A program made the translations under genes and the position numbers. From Olivibacter sp. SDN3 (GTDB lineage: Bacteria > Bacteroidota > Bacteroidia > Sphingobacteriales > Sphingobacteriaceae): a DNA stretch of 64,000 bases. Positions 9,730 to 18,391 of this stretch are shown here, piece by piece. Location of the stretch: NCBI RefSeq assembly GCF_014334135.1, contig NZ_CP060497.1, forward strand, positions 4,960,001-5,024,000, given 5' to 3'. How positions within the stretch are numbered: position 1 is the first letter of the stretch; each line of letters starts with the position of its first letter. The notes below the pieces were generated by a model. It was not told the origin of the DNA. It worked only from the letters and a program-made list of their open reading frames with translations, and ran no database searches.

Positions 9730-10808
9730 AACGCTTCGTGGTAACTATATGTATTTTAATAATTTGGATAAACTGTTTCACTAACTCCCTTGCCCATTGC
9801 CAATCGTACATTCGGCCAGCCCTTACAGATTCAAGCTCATGGTCAATGGTACTGCTGCCAGACCCTCAAACCTACGTAAAGTTTGCGCGTAACCAACCTA
9901 TTTTCGAATTGATGACCGCATGGATCAGTGAGAATATTCAACCCTTAAATATCGGTATGGTCCTTTGCACCGGCGATTTGGTAGAGCAAAACAACATCTT
10001 AACAGGCGATGGAAAAAATGGTGATCAAAACAGTGGCGAACAATGGCGATCAGTTGCTAGATCTTTTGGCAGACTTGACGGCAAAGTGGCCTACATAGCG
10101 GCAACAGGCAATCATGACTACGGATTTAAAAGTGCCGAAAATCGCGAAACTGTTTACAACGACTATTTTCCCGCCGATAAGAACTCAAAATCGCAAGCGC
10201 TTTTAAAAGAGGTCGGCCTAGATGTTCAAGGTCGGCCGAGCCTCACCAATGCCGCTTATGAATTCATCTCCCCTCAAGGCACCAAATACCTTTTTATGGT
10301 TTTGGAATTTGCACCACATGATAAGACACTAGCCTGGGCTAAGGAAGTTGTTGATGCGCCTAGATATCAACAACACAAAGTTGTTTTGTTAACACACTCC
10401 TATCTAAATGCCAATAACGAATATATAAAGCAAGAGCATTACGCAGTGGAGGAAGCGAACTACGGTAAGGCCATCTGGGAAAAACTTGTCAAACCATCAA
10501 AAAATATAGTTCTGGTTTTTGCCGGACATATCGGTGCACCAGATGACGAACAGGCACATGTCGCATTTAAGACGGATGTAAATGCGGCGGGTAAAAGAGT
10601 GCAACAAATGGTGTTCAATGCTCAAGCGCTCGGTGGTGGTTGGCATGGCAATGGAGGCGATGGTTGGCTAAGGATATTGGAATTTCTTCCCAATGAGAAG
10701 ACCGTAAAAGTCAAGACATTCTCTCCCTTCTTCGCTATTTCGCCTACTACACAACATTTGGCTTGGCGAACCAAAGACTACGACGAGTTTTCATTCGAAA
10801 TAGATTGA
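9726..10808 (+). CDS. Secreted calcineurin-like metallophosphoesterase
   Basis: 360-residue metallophosphatase with an N-terminal signal peptide of about 25-30 residues. The binuclear-metal motifs are readable: DPQTY (first metal aspartate; the usual DxH histidine is replaced by Gln), CTGDLVEQNN, ATGNHDYG, LTHSY, and the final FAGHIG in which the customary GHxH is shortened. It overlaps the esterase gene by four bases and ends the glycerophospho locus. It probably releases phosphate from a phosphomono- or diester in the periplasm; the exact substrate is unknown. No gene follows for about 600 bases. Confidence 0.88.
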   Translation: MKRFVVTICILIIWINCFTNSLAHCQSYIRPALTDSSSWSMVLLPDPQTYVKFARNQPIFELMTAWISENIQPLNIGMVLCTGDLVEQNNILTGDGKNGDQNSGEQWRSVARSFGRLDGKVAYIAATGNHDYGFKSAENRETVYNDYFPADKNSKSQALLKEVGLDVQGRPSLTNAAYEFISPQGTKYLFMVLEFAPHDKTLAWAKEVVDAPRYQQHKVVLLTHSYLNANNEYIKQEHYAVEEANYGKAIWEKLVKPSKNIVLVFAGHIGAPDDEQAHVAFKTDVNAAGKRVQQMVFNAQALGGGWHGNGGDGWLRILEFLPNEKTVKVKTFSPFFAISPTTQHLAWRTKDYDEFSFEID

Positions 10809-10889
10809 TAGCCAATCCATCTGATTTCCGTACTAAGCTATTTAGAATTTTGAGTACAAAGCCGACTAAATGGCCTTGCGCGTGACCAA

Positions 10890-10957
10890 ATAAAAAAGAC
10901 CTCCAACCGGGGAGATTGAAGGTCTTAACTAACCAATTATAAACCTAAATTATGAAT
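10890..10957 (-). ncRNA. Candidate small RNA, copy 1
   Basis: Reading the - strand there is a perfect -7 element TATCTTTG (10962-10969), a conserved unstructured stretch of about 28 bases, then an 11-position hairpin with loop TCCCC (10898-10924), followed by six T residues (10892-10897). That is a complete small transcription unit of about 65 bases ending in an intrinsic terminator. A second copy at 21268-21331 shares the leader and the hairpin, with a compensatory base change in the stem. No protein is conserved between the copies. The RNA family is not recognised with confidence. Confidence 0.55.
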
Positions 10958-10992
10958 GACACAAAGATAGTGTGTATTATACACTATTAAAA
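10958..10992 (-). promoter_or_regulatory. Promoter of candidate small RNA, copy 1
   Basis: TATCTTTG at 10962-10969 (as read on the - strand) matches the Bacteroidota -7 consensus TAnnTTTG. The -33 position 20 bases upstream is TTT and not TTG. The promoter overlaps a 7-base inverted repeat ATAGTGT/ACACTAT, which may be an operator. Confidence 0.5.
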
Positions 10993-11040
10993 ATATTTTT
11001 ATCGAATTCACATTTTCATGACAATATCAAAGTTAAAAAT

Positions 11041-11073
11041 AAGCCCTGCAACGTTTTACTTTTTGCAGGGCTT
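11041..11073 (-). terminator. Intrinsic terminator, possibly of a third small RNA
   Basis: A perfect 11-base-pair stem AAGCCCTGCAA/TTGCAGGGCTT (11041-11051 and 11063-11073) is followed on the - strand by ATTTTTAA. The sequence just upstream on that strand (11074-11100) resembles the conserved leader of the two small RNA candidates (GTTTATATTGGG-like), so this may be a diverged third member. No clear -7 element is seen. Confidence 0.4.
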
Positions 11074-11412
11074 AACAAACCCAATATAAACAAAAACTAC
11101 CCATAAGACGCGAGATATTTTGCAAGGTTACAAATAGCTCACTATATTTAACACTATTTAACAGATTTGCCATCAACTTCAAAATTATCTCAGAATTTGC
11201 GTATATTTTGCTTCAAATTCGCATACTAAAGATAGAAAGTGTTGTTTGAAGCATAAACTTTAGCTATGTTTATTTAAAAATAAAGTTTAAGAAGTGGAAC
11301 CTACATAAATTAGCTATCGCCCTTAAAAGTAAAATATTACAATTGAGAAAGCCTATGTAACTCTACCTACGGTAGGCAGGGTTTCATCGCCTTAAAACAC
11401 AAGTTTAGAAAG

Positions 11413-12096
11413 ATGAAAATATTGGCCATAGAAGATAATGAAGAGCTTGCCAGCAGCATTTACGATTATCTTGCTCACGAAAATTATATCTGTGAACTGG
11501 CTTATAACATGGATCAAGCTCGTGAGAAGTTGCTTTTCTATTCTTACGACTGTATTGTCCTGGATATTATGTTGCCTGATGGAAATGGCCTAGAATTATT
11601 GCATTTCATGAAAAGCGAACATATACAAAGCCCCATATTGATTGTGTCTGCCAAAGGAGCGCTCGATGATCGGATACAAGGTCTGGAAAGTGGTGCCGAC
11701 GACTACCTCACCAAACCGTTTTATTTACCGGAGCTTCATGCGCGACTAAGAGCTATTCATCGGAGAAAAAATCTAGATGGCAACAGCATAGTATCTTTTA
11801 AAGAAATAACCCTTAACACGAATACCTTTGAATTACAGATATATGGAAAAACTGTTGACATTACCAAGAAAGAATTCGAGCTGCTTCTTTATTTCCTAGT
11901 CAATAAAAACCGGGTAATCTCCCGACAAGCGATAGCCAATCACCTGTGGGGTGATTATACAGACAATCTCAGCAACTTAGATTTTGTTTATCAGCACGTC
12001 AAAAATCTTCGTAAAAAAATCAATCATGCCGGCGGTGAAGATTATATTAGCACAGTATACGGTTTAGGGTATAAATTTAATATTCATAAGACATAA
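11413..12096 (+). CDS. OmpR/PhoB-family response regulator
   Basis: 227-residue regulator. The receiver domain (residues 1-120) has the acidic pair Glu7-Asp8, the phosphoacceptor Asp51 in VLDIMLPDG, the Ser/Thr position in LIVSAKG and Lys in TKPF. A winged-helix DNA-binding domain (about 128-225) ends in VYGLGYKF. The matching histidine kinase lies 147 bases downstream, and a TolC-RND-adaptor operon follows that, so this regulator probably controls the pump. A tandem 11-base repeat before the tolC-like gene is a plausible binding site. About 600 bases upstream have no protein gene. Confidence 0.95.
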   Translation: MKILAIEDNEELASSIYDYLAHENYICELAYNMDQAREKLLFYSYDCIVLDIMLPDGNGLELLHFMKSEHIQSPILIVSAKGALDDRIQGLESGADDYLTKPFYLPELHARLRAIHRRKNLDGNSIVSFKEITLNTNTFELQIYGKTVDITKKEFELLLYFLVNKNRVISRQAIANHLWGDYTDNLSNLDFVYQHVKNLRKKINHAGGEDYISTVYGLGYKFNIHKT

Positions 12097-12243
12097 AAAA
12101 ATAGGTTCATCAAAGACTAATAAGTGAACCAAACATTGTGAATACATTAATATCATATAAAATAACGAATAATAGTAACAAACAACTAAGAGGTAACTTG
12201 ATGCTTGCCTCAGAACACATATAAAAACGAATACATTACATAG

Positions 12244-13563
12244 ATGAAACTCGCCAATAAATTTACGCTATGGTTCATCGGAATTATTCTTTTAATTACA
12301 CCGATTAGCATGCTCAATACCTTTAACGGTATTCGTAAAAGAATAGATAATTCAGAAATCGAACGGCTTAAAACCGTTAACGACGAAGTGTCAAAACAAT
12401 TAAGTGAAGGCGTCGCTCCCGATAAGTATACACAAGGCAGGCCTATTGTTATTACACCGCTTGACACACCTATACCCGAAGAAAAAGTAAACGTACTGAA
12501 GCAATGCTATGATGCCCAAAACACTGACGATGAATGCCGCATCACCGTTACCAGTTACTATGCCATCAATAATCACTTTTACAAAGTTTCATCATATAAC
12601 TACGTTACCCAGTCCCGGCAAATTTTTAATGGCATGCTCCAAACAGCTATCATTAAAATATTGATTACCAGTCTCATTGTACTGGCAACCGTACGCCTAG
12701 TATCCAAAAAAATTTTATCGCCTTTCAATCAAACCCTTCGAAACATTCAACAATTCAGTATCCGGAAAAAGCAACCATTAATTTTAACAGCCACCAACAC
12801 TATCGAATTCAAGGAACTCAATCAATTCTTGAAAAGAATGACAGATAAAGCTATAAACGAATATGGATTAGTCAAAGAGTTCAGCGAAAATGCTTCTCAC
12901 GAGCTGCAGACCCCATTAGCAATTTTACGTAGCAAACTTGAACTTTTGACAGAAACAACCATCCAAAGTAACCAGGCACTACTCATTGTTGATATGCAGA
13001 ATGCTATCGAAAAACTTTCCAGGATCAATCATTCACTTTTATTATTAACAAAGCTCGAAAATCAGGAGTTCGAAGTCACCCATGAGATCGATTTTTCACA
13101 GCATGTGCGAGAACTGCTATCTGTTTACGAAGATCGCATAAGTATCAAAGGCATTACTATCGATCCTCAAATCGAGGGATCCGTCTATTTAAAAATGAAT
13201 GCCGCACTGGCGGACATGCTGTATGACAACCTATTAAGCAACGCCATCCGTCATAATATAAACAATGGCAATATATTTTTAACCGTCAATAGCGCAGGCA
13301 TCAGCATCAGCAACACCGGACCGGCACCCTTCTGTCCTACCGAAGAACTGTTCCAACGCTTCAAAAAAAGCAATCAATGCAACAACAGCATAGGCTTGGG
13401 TCTTTCTATTGTCAAGAGAATATGTGAATTGAATAATTTCAACATATCCTACGTGTATCAAAACGGTTTACATACATTAAAGGTGATATTTCCGGAGACA
13501 GCGCTCACTAAAACAACAACAATGATGGCAGGTAAAACATCTACCAGCAAATTGTTACAATAA
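12244..13563 (+). CDS. Sensor histidine kinase
   Basis: 439-residue membrane kinase with a first membrane segment at about 8-27, a periplasmic sensor region of about 105 residues, a second segment at about 135-155, then the dimerisation domain with phosphoacceptor His219 in ENASHELQTPLA. The ATPase domain follows, with an N box in DNLLSNAIRHN and a G box in GLGLSIVKRI. It pairs with the preceding response regulator. The short periplasmic domain has two cysteines (CYDAQNTDDEC), which could form a disulfide. The signal sensed is unknown. Confidence 0.94.
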   Translation: MKLANKFTLWFIGIILLITPISMLNTFNGIRKRIDNSEIERLKTVNDEVSKQLSEGVAPDKYTQGRPIVITPLDTPIPEEKVNVLKQCYDAQNTDDECRITVTSYYAINNHFYKVSSYNYVTQSRQIFNGMLQTAIIKILITSLIVLATVRLVSKKILSPFNQTLRNIQQFSIRKKQPLILTATNTIEFKELNQFLKRMTDKAINEYGLVKEFSENASHELQTPLAILRSKLELLTETTIQSNQALLIVDMQNAIEKLSRINHSLLLLTKLENQEFEVTHEIDFSQHVRELLSVYEDRISIKGITIDPQIEGSVYLKMNAALADMLYDNLLSNAIRHNINNGNIFLTVNSAGISISNTGPAPFCPTEELFQRFKKSNQCNNSIGLGLSIVKRICELNNFNISYVYQNGLHTLKVIFPETALTKTTTMMAGKTSTSKLLQ

Positions 13564-13591
13564 AACAGAAGAATATCAAAAATCAGCGCAT

Positions 13592-13613
13592 TTTCTTCAA
13601 AATTTCTTCAAAA
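13592..13613 (+). promoter_or_regulatory. Tandem 11-base repeat, probable response-regulator site
   Basis: TTTCTTCAAAA occurs twice in direct head-to-tail tandem (13592-13602 and 13603-13613), 47 bases before the tolC-like start. Two direct half-sites at 11-base spacing are the typical binding arrangement of OmpR/PhoB-family regulators, and such a regulator is encoded immediately upstream. Binding is inferred. Confidence 0.5.
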
Positions 13614-13659
13614 TCGTGTACGAATTTTACAAAAGACATTAACAATACGTAATATTTTT

Positions 13660-15075
13660 GTGAAATACAGATTCAGAAGCGTAATAAGACATCTTATAAC
13701 ATGTCTTTTGCCATTAGCCCTTACAAATGGTTTGGAAGCGCAGGAAATTTTAAGCCTGAAAGAAGCGCTGAATACCGCCGTAAATAATTACAGTACCGTT
13801 AAAGCCAAAGAAAATTTTGCGCAAGCTGCACGGCTTAGCGCCGAACACGCAAAGCGGGAATATCTCCCGAATCTCGTGCTTTCAGGTCAACAAGATTACG
13901 GAACCATCAACGGACAAAATGGGCCGCTCTATGGTTTTGGGGGATATGGCGTAGCTTCTTCCGGTCTGCCACTCCCGAACCAGAACTGGAATGCTGCTTT
14001 TGGTTCGCTTTATTTAGCTAATATCAACTGGGATTTTTTTGCTTTCGGAAGAGCAAAAGAGCGCATAAAAGTCGCCCAACAAACAGCCGATAGAGAAAAT
14101 AGGGATCTACAACAAGAACTTTTTAATCATCAAGTAAAAGTAGCAGCCGCTTACCTAAATTTGTTAGCCGCACAAAAACTCACACAATCTTATGAAAAAA
14201 ATCTTCATAGAGCCGATACCTTTCGGCAAGTAGTGGTGACCAGAGCATCTAATGGATTAATTGCCGGGGTAGACTCTTCTTTAGCGAATGCAGAAGTATC
14301 TAATGCCAAAATAGCGTTCACGAACGCAAAAGACACCGAACAGGAACAGGCTAATTCTTTGGCTCAGCTCATGGGCGTTCCGGCCCAAGAGTTTATACTC
14401 GATAGTATTTTTATTTCAAATGTGCCTCGTGATATCGAGCATGTAGTAACACTCGATTTAAAAGCGCATCCCGTTCTACAATGGTACCAATCACGCATCA
14501 ACGTAGGTGAAGAACAATCGAAATATCTAAAAACATTCTATTACCCAACCTTTTCGTTAATAGGTGTCATGCAAACACGGGGATCCGGCTTTTACAGTGA
14601 TTACGCAGTAAATCAAACATCATATACACAAAATTATTTTGAAGGAATCAAACCTACCCGTAGCAATTACCTCATTGGCATCGGCCTTACCTGGAACATT
14701 ACCCAACCACTCCGCGTTTCAAAACAATTAAAAGCACAAGACTTCAACAACCGCGCATTGGCAAATGAATATGAACTGGCAAACCAACAATTAAGTGCCC
14801 AACTCGTTCTCGCAGATACTAAAATACAAAATGCACTCAGCAATTATCGGGAGGTGCCTACACAGATTAAAGCCGCTTCAGATGCTTTCTTACAGAAGAC
14901 CGTATTATATAAAAACGGACTTACCAACCTGGTGGATGTCACGCAGGCACTCTATGCTTTAATAAGAGCGGAAACAGATCGTGATATTGCATACAATAAC
15001 CTTTGGCAGGCTTTGCTTTATAAAGCGGCCGCCGCTGGAGATTTCAGTTTATTTATTGATAAAGTTACATCATAA
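13660..15075 (+). CDS. TolC-family outer-membrane efflux protein
   Basis: 471-residue outer-membrane factor with two repeats of the OEP fold (alpha-helical tunnel plus barrel). Helix stretches such as SLKEALNTAVNNYSTVKAKE near the start and LVDVTQALYALIRAETDRDIAYNN near the end are typical. The start is GTG at 13660; it gives a credible signal peptide cleaved near EAQ (about residue 28), and no in-frame ATG serves better. It is the first gene of a pump operon followed by the RND permease (53 bases) and the adaptor. It forms the exit duct across the outer membrane. Confidence 0.93.
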   Translation: MKYRFRSVIRHLITCLLPLALTNGLEAQEILSLKEALNTAVNNYSTVKAKENFAQAARLSAEHAKREYLPNLVLSGQQDYGTINGQNGPLYGFGGYGVASSGLPLPNQNWNAAFGSLYLANINWDFFAFGRAKERIKVAQQTADRENRDLQQELFNHQVKVAAAYLNLLAAQKLTQSYEKNLHRADTFRQVVVTRASNGLIAGVDSSLANAEVSNAKIAFTNAKDTEQEQANSLAQLMGVPAQEFILDSIFISNVPRDIEHVVTLDLKAHPVLQWYQSRINVGEEQSKYLKTFYYPTFSLIGVMQTRGSGFYSDYAVNQTSYTQNYFEGIKPTRSNYLIGIGLTWNITQPLRVSKQLKAQDFNNRALANEYELANQQLSAQLVLADTKIQNALSNYREVPTQIKAASDAFLQKTVLYKNGLTNLVDVTQALYALIRAETDRDIAYNNLWQALLYKAAAAGDFSLFIDKVTS

Positions 15076-15128
15076 GTAATTGTTTTTTCAATTGAAAAAA
15101 TTAGTAAAACGCACATAAACTAGCTACT

Positions 15129-18100
15129 ATGAATTTAATTCGCTTTGCATTACGTAAACCTATAACCATCATGGTTATTGTAGCAGGGCTATTCTTCTTC
15201 GGCATTAAAGCCGTTACATCTATAAAGATCGACATATTCCCAAAACTCGACATGCCTGTCATCTATATATCGCATCCATTCACAGGATACACGCCGGAGC
15301 AGATGGAATCATTTTTTGCTAAGCAATATGTTAACATATTATTATATACCAATGGTTTGAAGAGTATTGAGACAAAAAACATTCAGGGTTTAACCCTGAT
15401 GAAGTTAAGTTTTTATCCCGGAACCGATATGGCACAGGCCGCGGGTGAACTCGCCTCATTCACCAACCGTATCCAAGCTGTTTTCCCTCCCGGGTCCAAT
15501 CCACCATTTATTATTCGTTTCGACGCCTCTACCTTGCCAGTTGGTCAGCTGGTAATCAGTAGTAAAACACGTAATAATAATGAGTTGTCCGATTTAGCTA
15601 ACACCTATGTTCGATCTTCCTTCACCTCAATAAGCGGATTGGTAGCTCCTCCCCCTTTTGGTGGCAACGTTCGTACCGTAGTTATTAATGCCGACCCGGC
15701 CTTATTACGGTCGCATAATATGACGCCCGATCAGTTGGTGGAGGCACTTCGTTTAAATAATCAAACGGCACCTTCGGGAAATGTCCGGATTGCCGATAAA
15801 AATTATATCACCCCTACTAATACAACCATAAAACAAGTAAAAGACTTTGAAGATATCCCCTTATTTAAAGAGGGTGTACAAAACCTGTACCTGCGAGATG
15901 TAGCTAATGTGCAAGATGCGGCCGATATTACTTCGGGGTATGCCCTTGTAAATGGCAAACGTTCTGTATATCTTAACATAGCCAAAAGTGCCGACGCTTC
16001 CACTTGGGAAGTCGTAAAAAACCTAAAGGCTGCTGTACCTCAAATTCAAAGTCAGTTACCAGAAGATGTAGAAGTCAGCTATGAATTCGATCAATCGGTG
16101 TATGTTATGAATTCTGTTAAAAGCCTGCTTACAGAGGGGGCCATTGGGGCTATTTTAACGGGTCTAATGGTGGTGCTTTTTCTTGGCGACCTGCGCGGGG
16201 CCCTCATCGTAATATTAACGATTCCTACTTCCATTATATCGGGTATTCTATTTCTCGATCTTTTTGGACAAACCATCAACATCATGACCTTAAGTGGCCT
16301 TGCCCTGGCCATTGGTATACTGGTGGATGAAAGTACGGTAACCATTGAAAACATCCATCAACATCTGGATATGGGCAAACCCAAGGCTTTAGCCATCTGG
16401 GAGGCTTGTAAAGAAATTGCCTTTCCTAAACTGCTCATTCTATTTTGTATATTGGCTGTTTTTGCCCCGGCCTTTACCATGGGTGGTATCCCGGGATCCC
16501 TCTTCCTTCCTCTGGCTTTGGCCATAGGATTCAGTATGATCGCTTCCTATTTTCTCGCACAGACCTTTGTACCTATCATGGCCAACTGGATCATGAAAAT
16601 CAAACACCATCAAAAGGATCAGGCTACTCCCTCAACGGAAACTAGACAGCAACCATCGTCGACGGAGCAAAAAATCGCTTCCGCTGAATCAGCGGATATT
16701 AACCGTGACGGAAAAATCGGTATTTTTGAACGCCTACGTAACCGATATTTACGTTTTCTGGAACGCCTGATCCCGCATAGAAAGCCTATCGTAATCGCTT
16801 ATCTAATCCTTATTTGTGCATTAGCTACATTATTGATGTCACAAATTGGCCGTGATGTGCTACCTAAAGTAAACGGCAATCAGTTTCAAGTGCGCTTACG
16901 TGCCCCTGAAGGCACTCGAATTGAAGCAACCGAGCGCAAAACCGCCCAAGCGATAGATGAGATCAGAGAACTCGTAGGGCCGGATAATGTGTCGATTACA
17001 TCTGCTTATGTGGGTACGCACCCCTCTTTATTTTCTACAAGCCCCATCTACTTATGGATGGCCGGACCACATGAATCGGTTATACAAGTCGCACTGGAAG
17101 AACACTTCCATACAGATATCGACGAATTAAAAGAGCAGATCCGTACCGCATTAACGAAACGTATGCCCGAAATAAAACCCTCGTTCGAACCGATTGAGTT
17201 GACAGAAAAGATATTAAGTCAAGGTTCTCCAACCCCTATTGAGGTACGTTTTTCGGGCAGGGACAAGAAACTCAATGAAGCGTATGCACACCAATTGATT
17301 ACCAAACTACAGGCAATAGACTACTTACGCGATGTACAGCTGGGTCAGTCTACTAAATATCCTGCCATAAATATTGAAGTGGATCGCATGCGAGCAGCAC
17401 AATTGGGTGTCGATATGAACGATATATCCCGATCGCTTATAGCATCTACTTCCTCATCAAGATATACGGACAAAAATATATGGATTGATCAAACAATCGG
17501 CAATAGCTACAGTGTACAGGTACAAATACCCGAAGGTAAGATGAATAATATGGATGAGATCAGCGAAATCCCTTTGCTAAGGAACAGTTCCCGGCCGGTA
17601 CTGGGTGATGTTTCCCAACTCACAACAGGTACCACGTACGGTGAGGTGGATAACCTGGGAGCCATGCCGATGCTCACCGTAACGGCTAATATTAGTGACA
17701 AAGATTTGGGTACAGCTGCTACGGACGTAAAAGCGTCCATCGCATCAATGGGAGAATTACCGAGAGGTCTTGAAGTAGAATTAATTGGCTTAAGTGATAC
17801 GCTTGAGGAAACGATGGGCAGTCTCGAAGGTGGGCTACTGATTGCAATAGTAGTTATCTTTCTGATGTTAGCCGCTAACTTCCAATCTTTTAAAGTTTCT
17901 GGTATCGTTTTAGCTACCGTACCCGCTGTCATCATGGGATCAACGGCATTGCTCATGCTTACAGGGGCTACTTTAAACCTGCAATCCTATATGGGCTTGA
18001 TTATGTCAGTAGGTGTGTCGATATCCAATGCGGTTTTGTTGATAACCAATGCAGAGGAAATACGAATGACAACCGGAGATTCCATTCTTTCCGCTACTAA

Positions 18101-18380
18101 AGCTGCTTCCCTCCGGTTACGCCCTATAGTTATGACGGCCTTGGCCATGATAGTAGGCATGATCCCATTAGCCAGTGGACTGGGAGAGGCCGGTGATCAA
18201 TCCGCACCACTTGGAAGAGCGGTTATTGGAGGGTTAATCGCTTCAACCTTTGCTGCACTATTTATTTTACCTCTAGTATTTGCATGGGGACAAAATAAAA
18301 CAAGTATACAAAGTGTTTCGCTTGATCCAGAAGATGAGGAAAGCATTCACTATATACCTTCTATCACTAAAAGAAATTAA
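15129..18380 (+). CDS. RND-family efflux permease
   Basis: 1083-residue inner-membrane proton-driven exporter of the AcrB/MMPL superfamily, with 12 membrane segments and two large periplasmic loops. The acidic pair in the proton-relay helix is DE in GILVDESTVTIEN. The central cytoplasmic linker (about residues 497-550) is longer than usual and contains a canonical 12-residue EF-hand loop, DINRDGKIGIFE (523-534), with Asp, Asn, Asp, Gly, Ile and Glu at the expected places. The operon order is tolC-like, permease, adaptor. The substrate is unknown; the two-component system upstream may sense it. Confidence 0.95.
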   Translation: MNLIRFALRKPITIMVIVAGLFFFGIKAVTSIKIDIFPKLDMPVIYISHPFTGYTPEQMESFFAKQYVNILLYTNGLKSIETKNIQGLTLMKLSFYPGTDMAQAAGELASFTNRIQAVFPPGSNPPFIIRFDASTLPVGQLVISSKTRNNNELSDLANTYVRSSFTSISGLVAPPPFGGNVRTVVINADPALLRSHNMTPDQLVEALRLNNQTAPSGNVRIADKNYITPTNTTIKQVKDFEDIPLFKEGVQNLYLRDVANVQDAADITSGYALVNGKRSVYLNIAKSADASTWEVVKNLKAAVPQIQSQLPEDVEVSYEFDQSVYVMNSVKSLLTEGAIGAILTGLMVVLFLGDLRGALIVILTIPTSIISGILFLDLFGQTINIMTLSGLALAIGILVDESTVTIENIHQHLDMGKPKALAIWEACKEIAFPKLLILFCILAVFAPAFTMGGIPGSLFLPLALAIGFSMIASYFLAQTFVPIMANWIMKIKHHQKDQATPSTETRQQPSSTEQKIASAESADINRDGKIGIFERLRNRYLRFLERLIPHRKPIVIAYLILICALATLLMSQIGRDVLPKVNGNQFQVRLRAPEGTRIEATERKTAQAIDEIRELVGPDNVSITSAYVGTHPSLFSTSPIYLWMAGPHESVIQVALEEHFHTDIDELKEQIRTALTKRMPEIKPSFEPIELTEKILSQGSPTPIEVRFSGRDKKLNEAYAHQLITKLQAIDYLRDVQLGQSTKYPAINIEVDRMRAAQLGVDMNDISRSLIASTSSSRYTDKNIWIDQTIGNSYSVQVQIPEGKMNNMDEISEIPLLRNSSRPVLGDVSQLTTGTTYGEVDNLGAMPMLTVTANISDKDLGTAATDVKASIASMGELPRGLEVELIGLSDTLEETMGSLEGGLLIAIVVIFLMLAANFQSFKVSGIVLATVPAVIMGSTALLMLTGATLNLQSYMGLIMSVGVSISNAVLLITNAEEIRMTTGDSILSATKAASLRLRPIVMTALAMIVGMIPLASGLGEAGDQSAPLGRAVIGGLIASTFAALFILPLVFAWGQNKTSIQSVSLDPEDEESIHYIPSITKRN

Positions 18381-18391
18381 AAAATTAAGCC

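Noticed and set aside
13653-13660. TATTTTTG as promoter of the tolC-like gene
   Set aside because: It overlaps the only credible start codon (GTG 13660) and has no TTG at the -33 distance.
17507-17956. 149-codon - strand frame
   Set aside because: Antisense to the conserved RND permease, no independent protein features.
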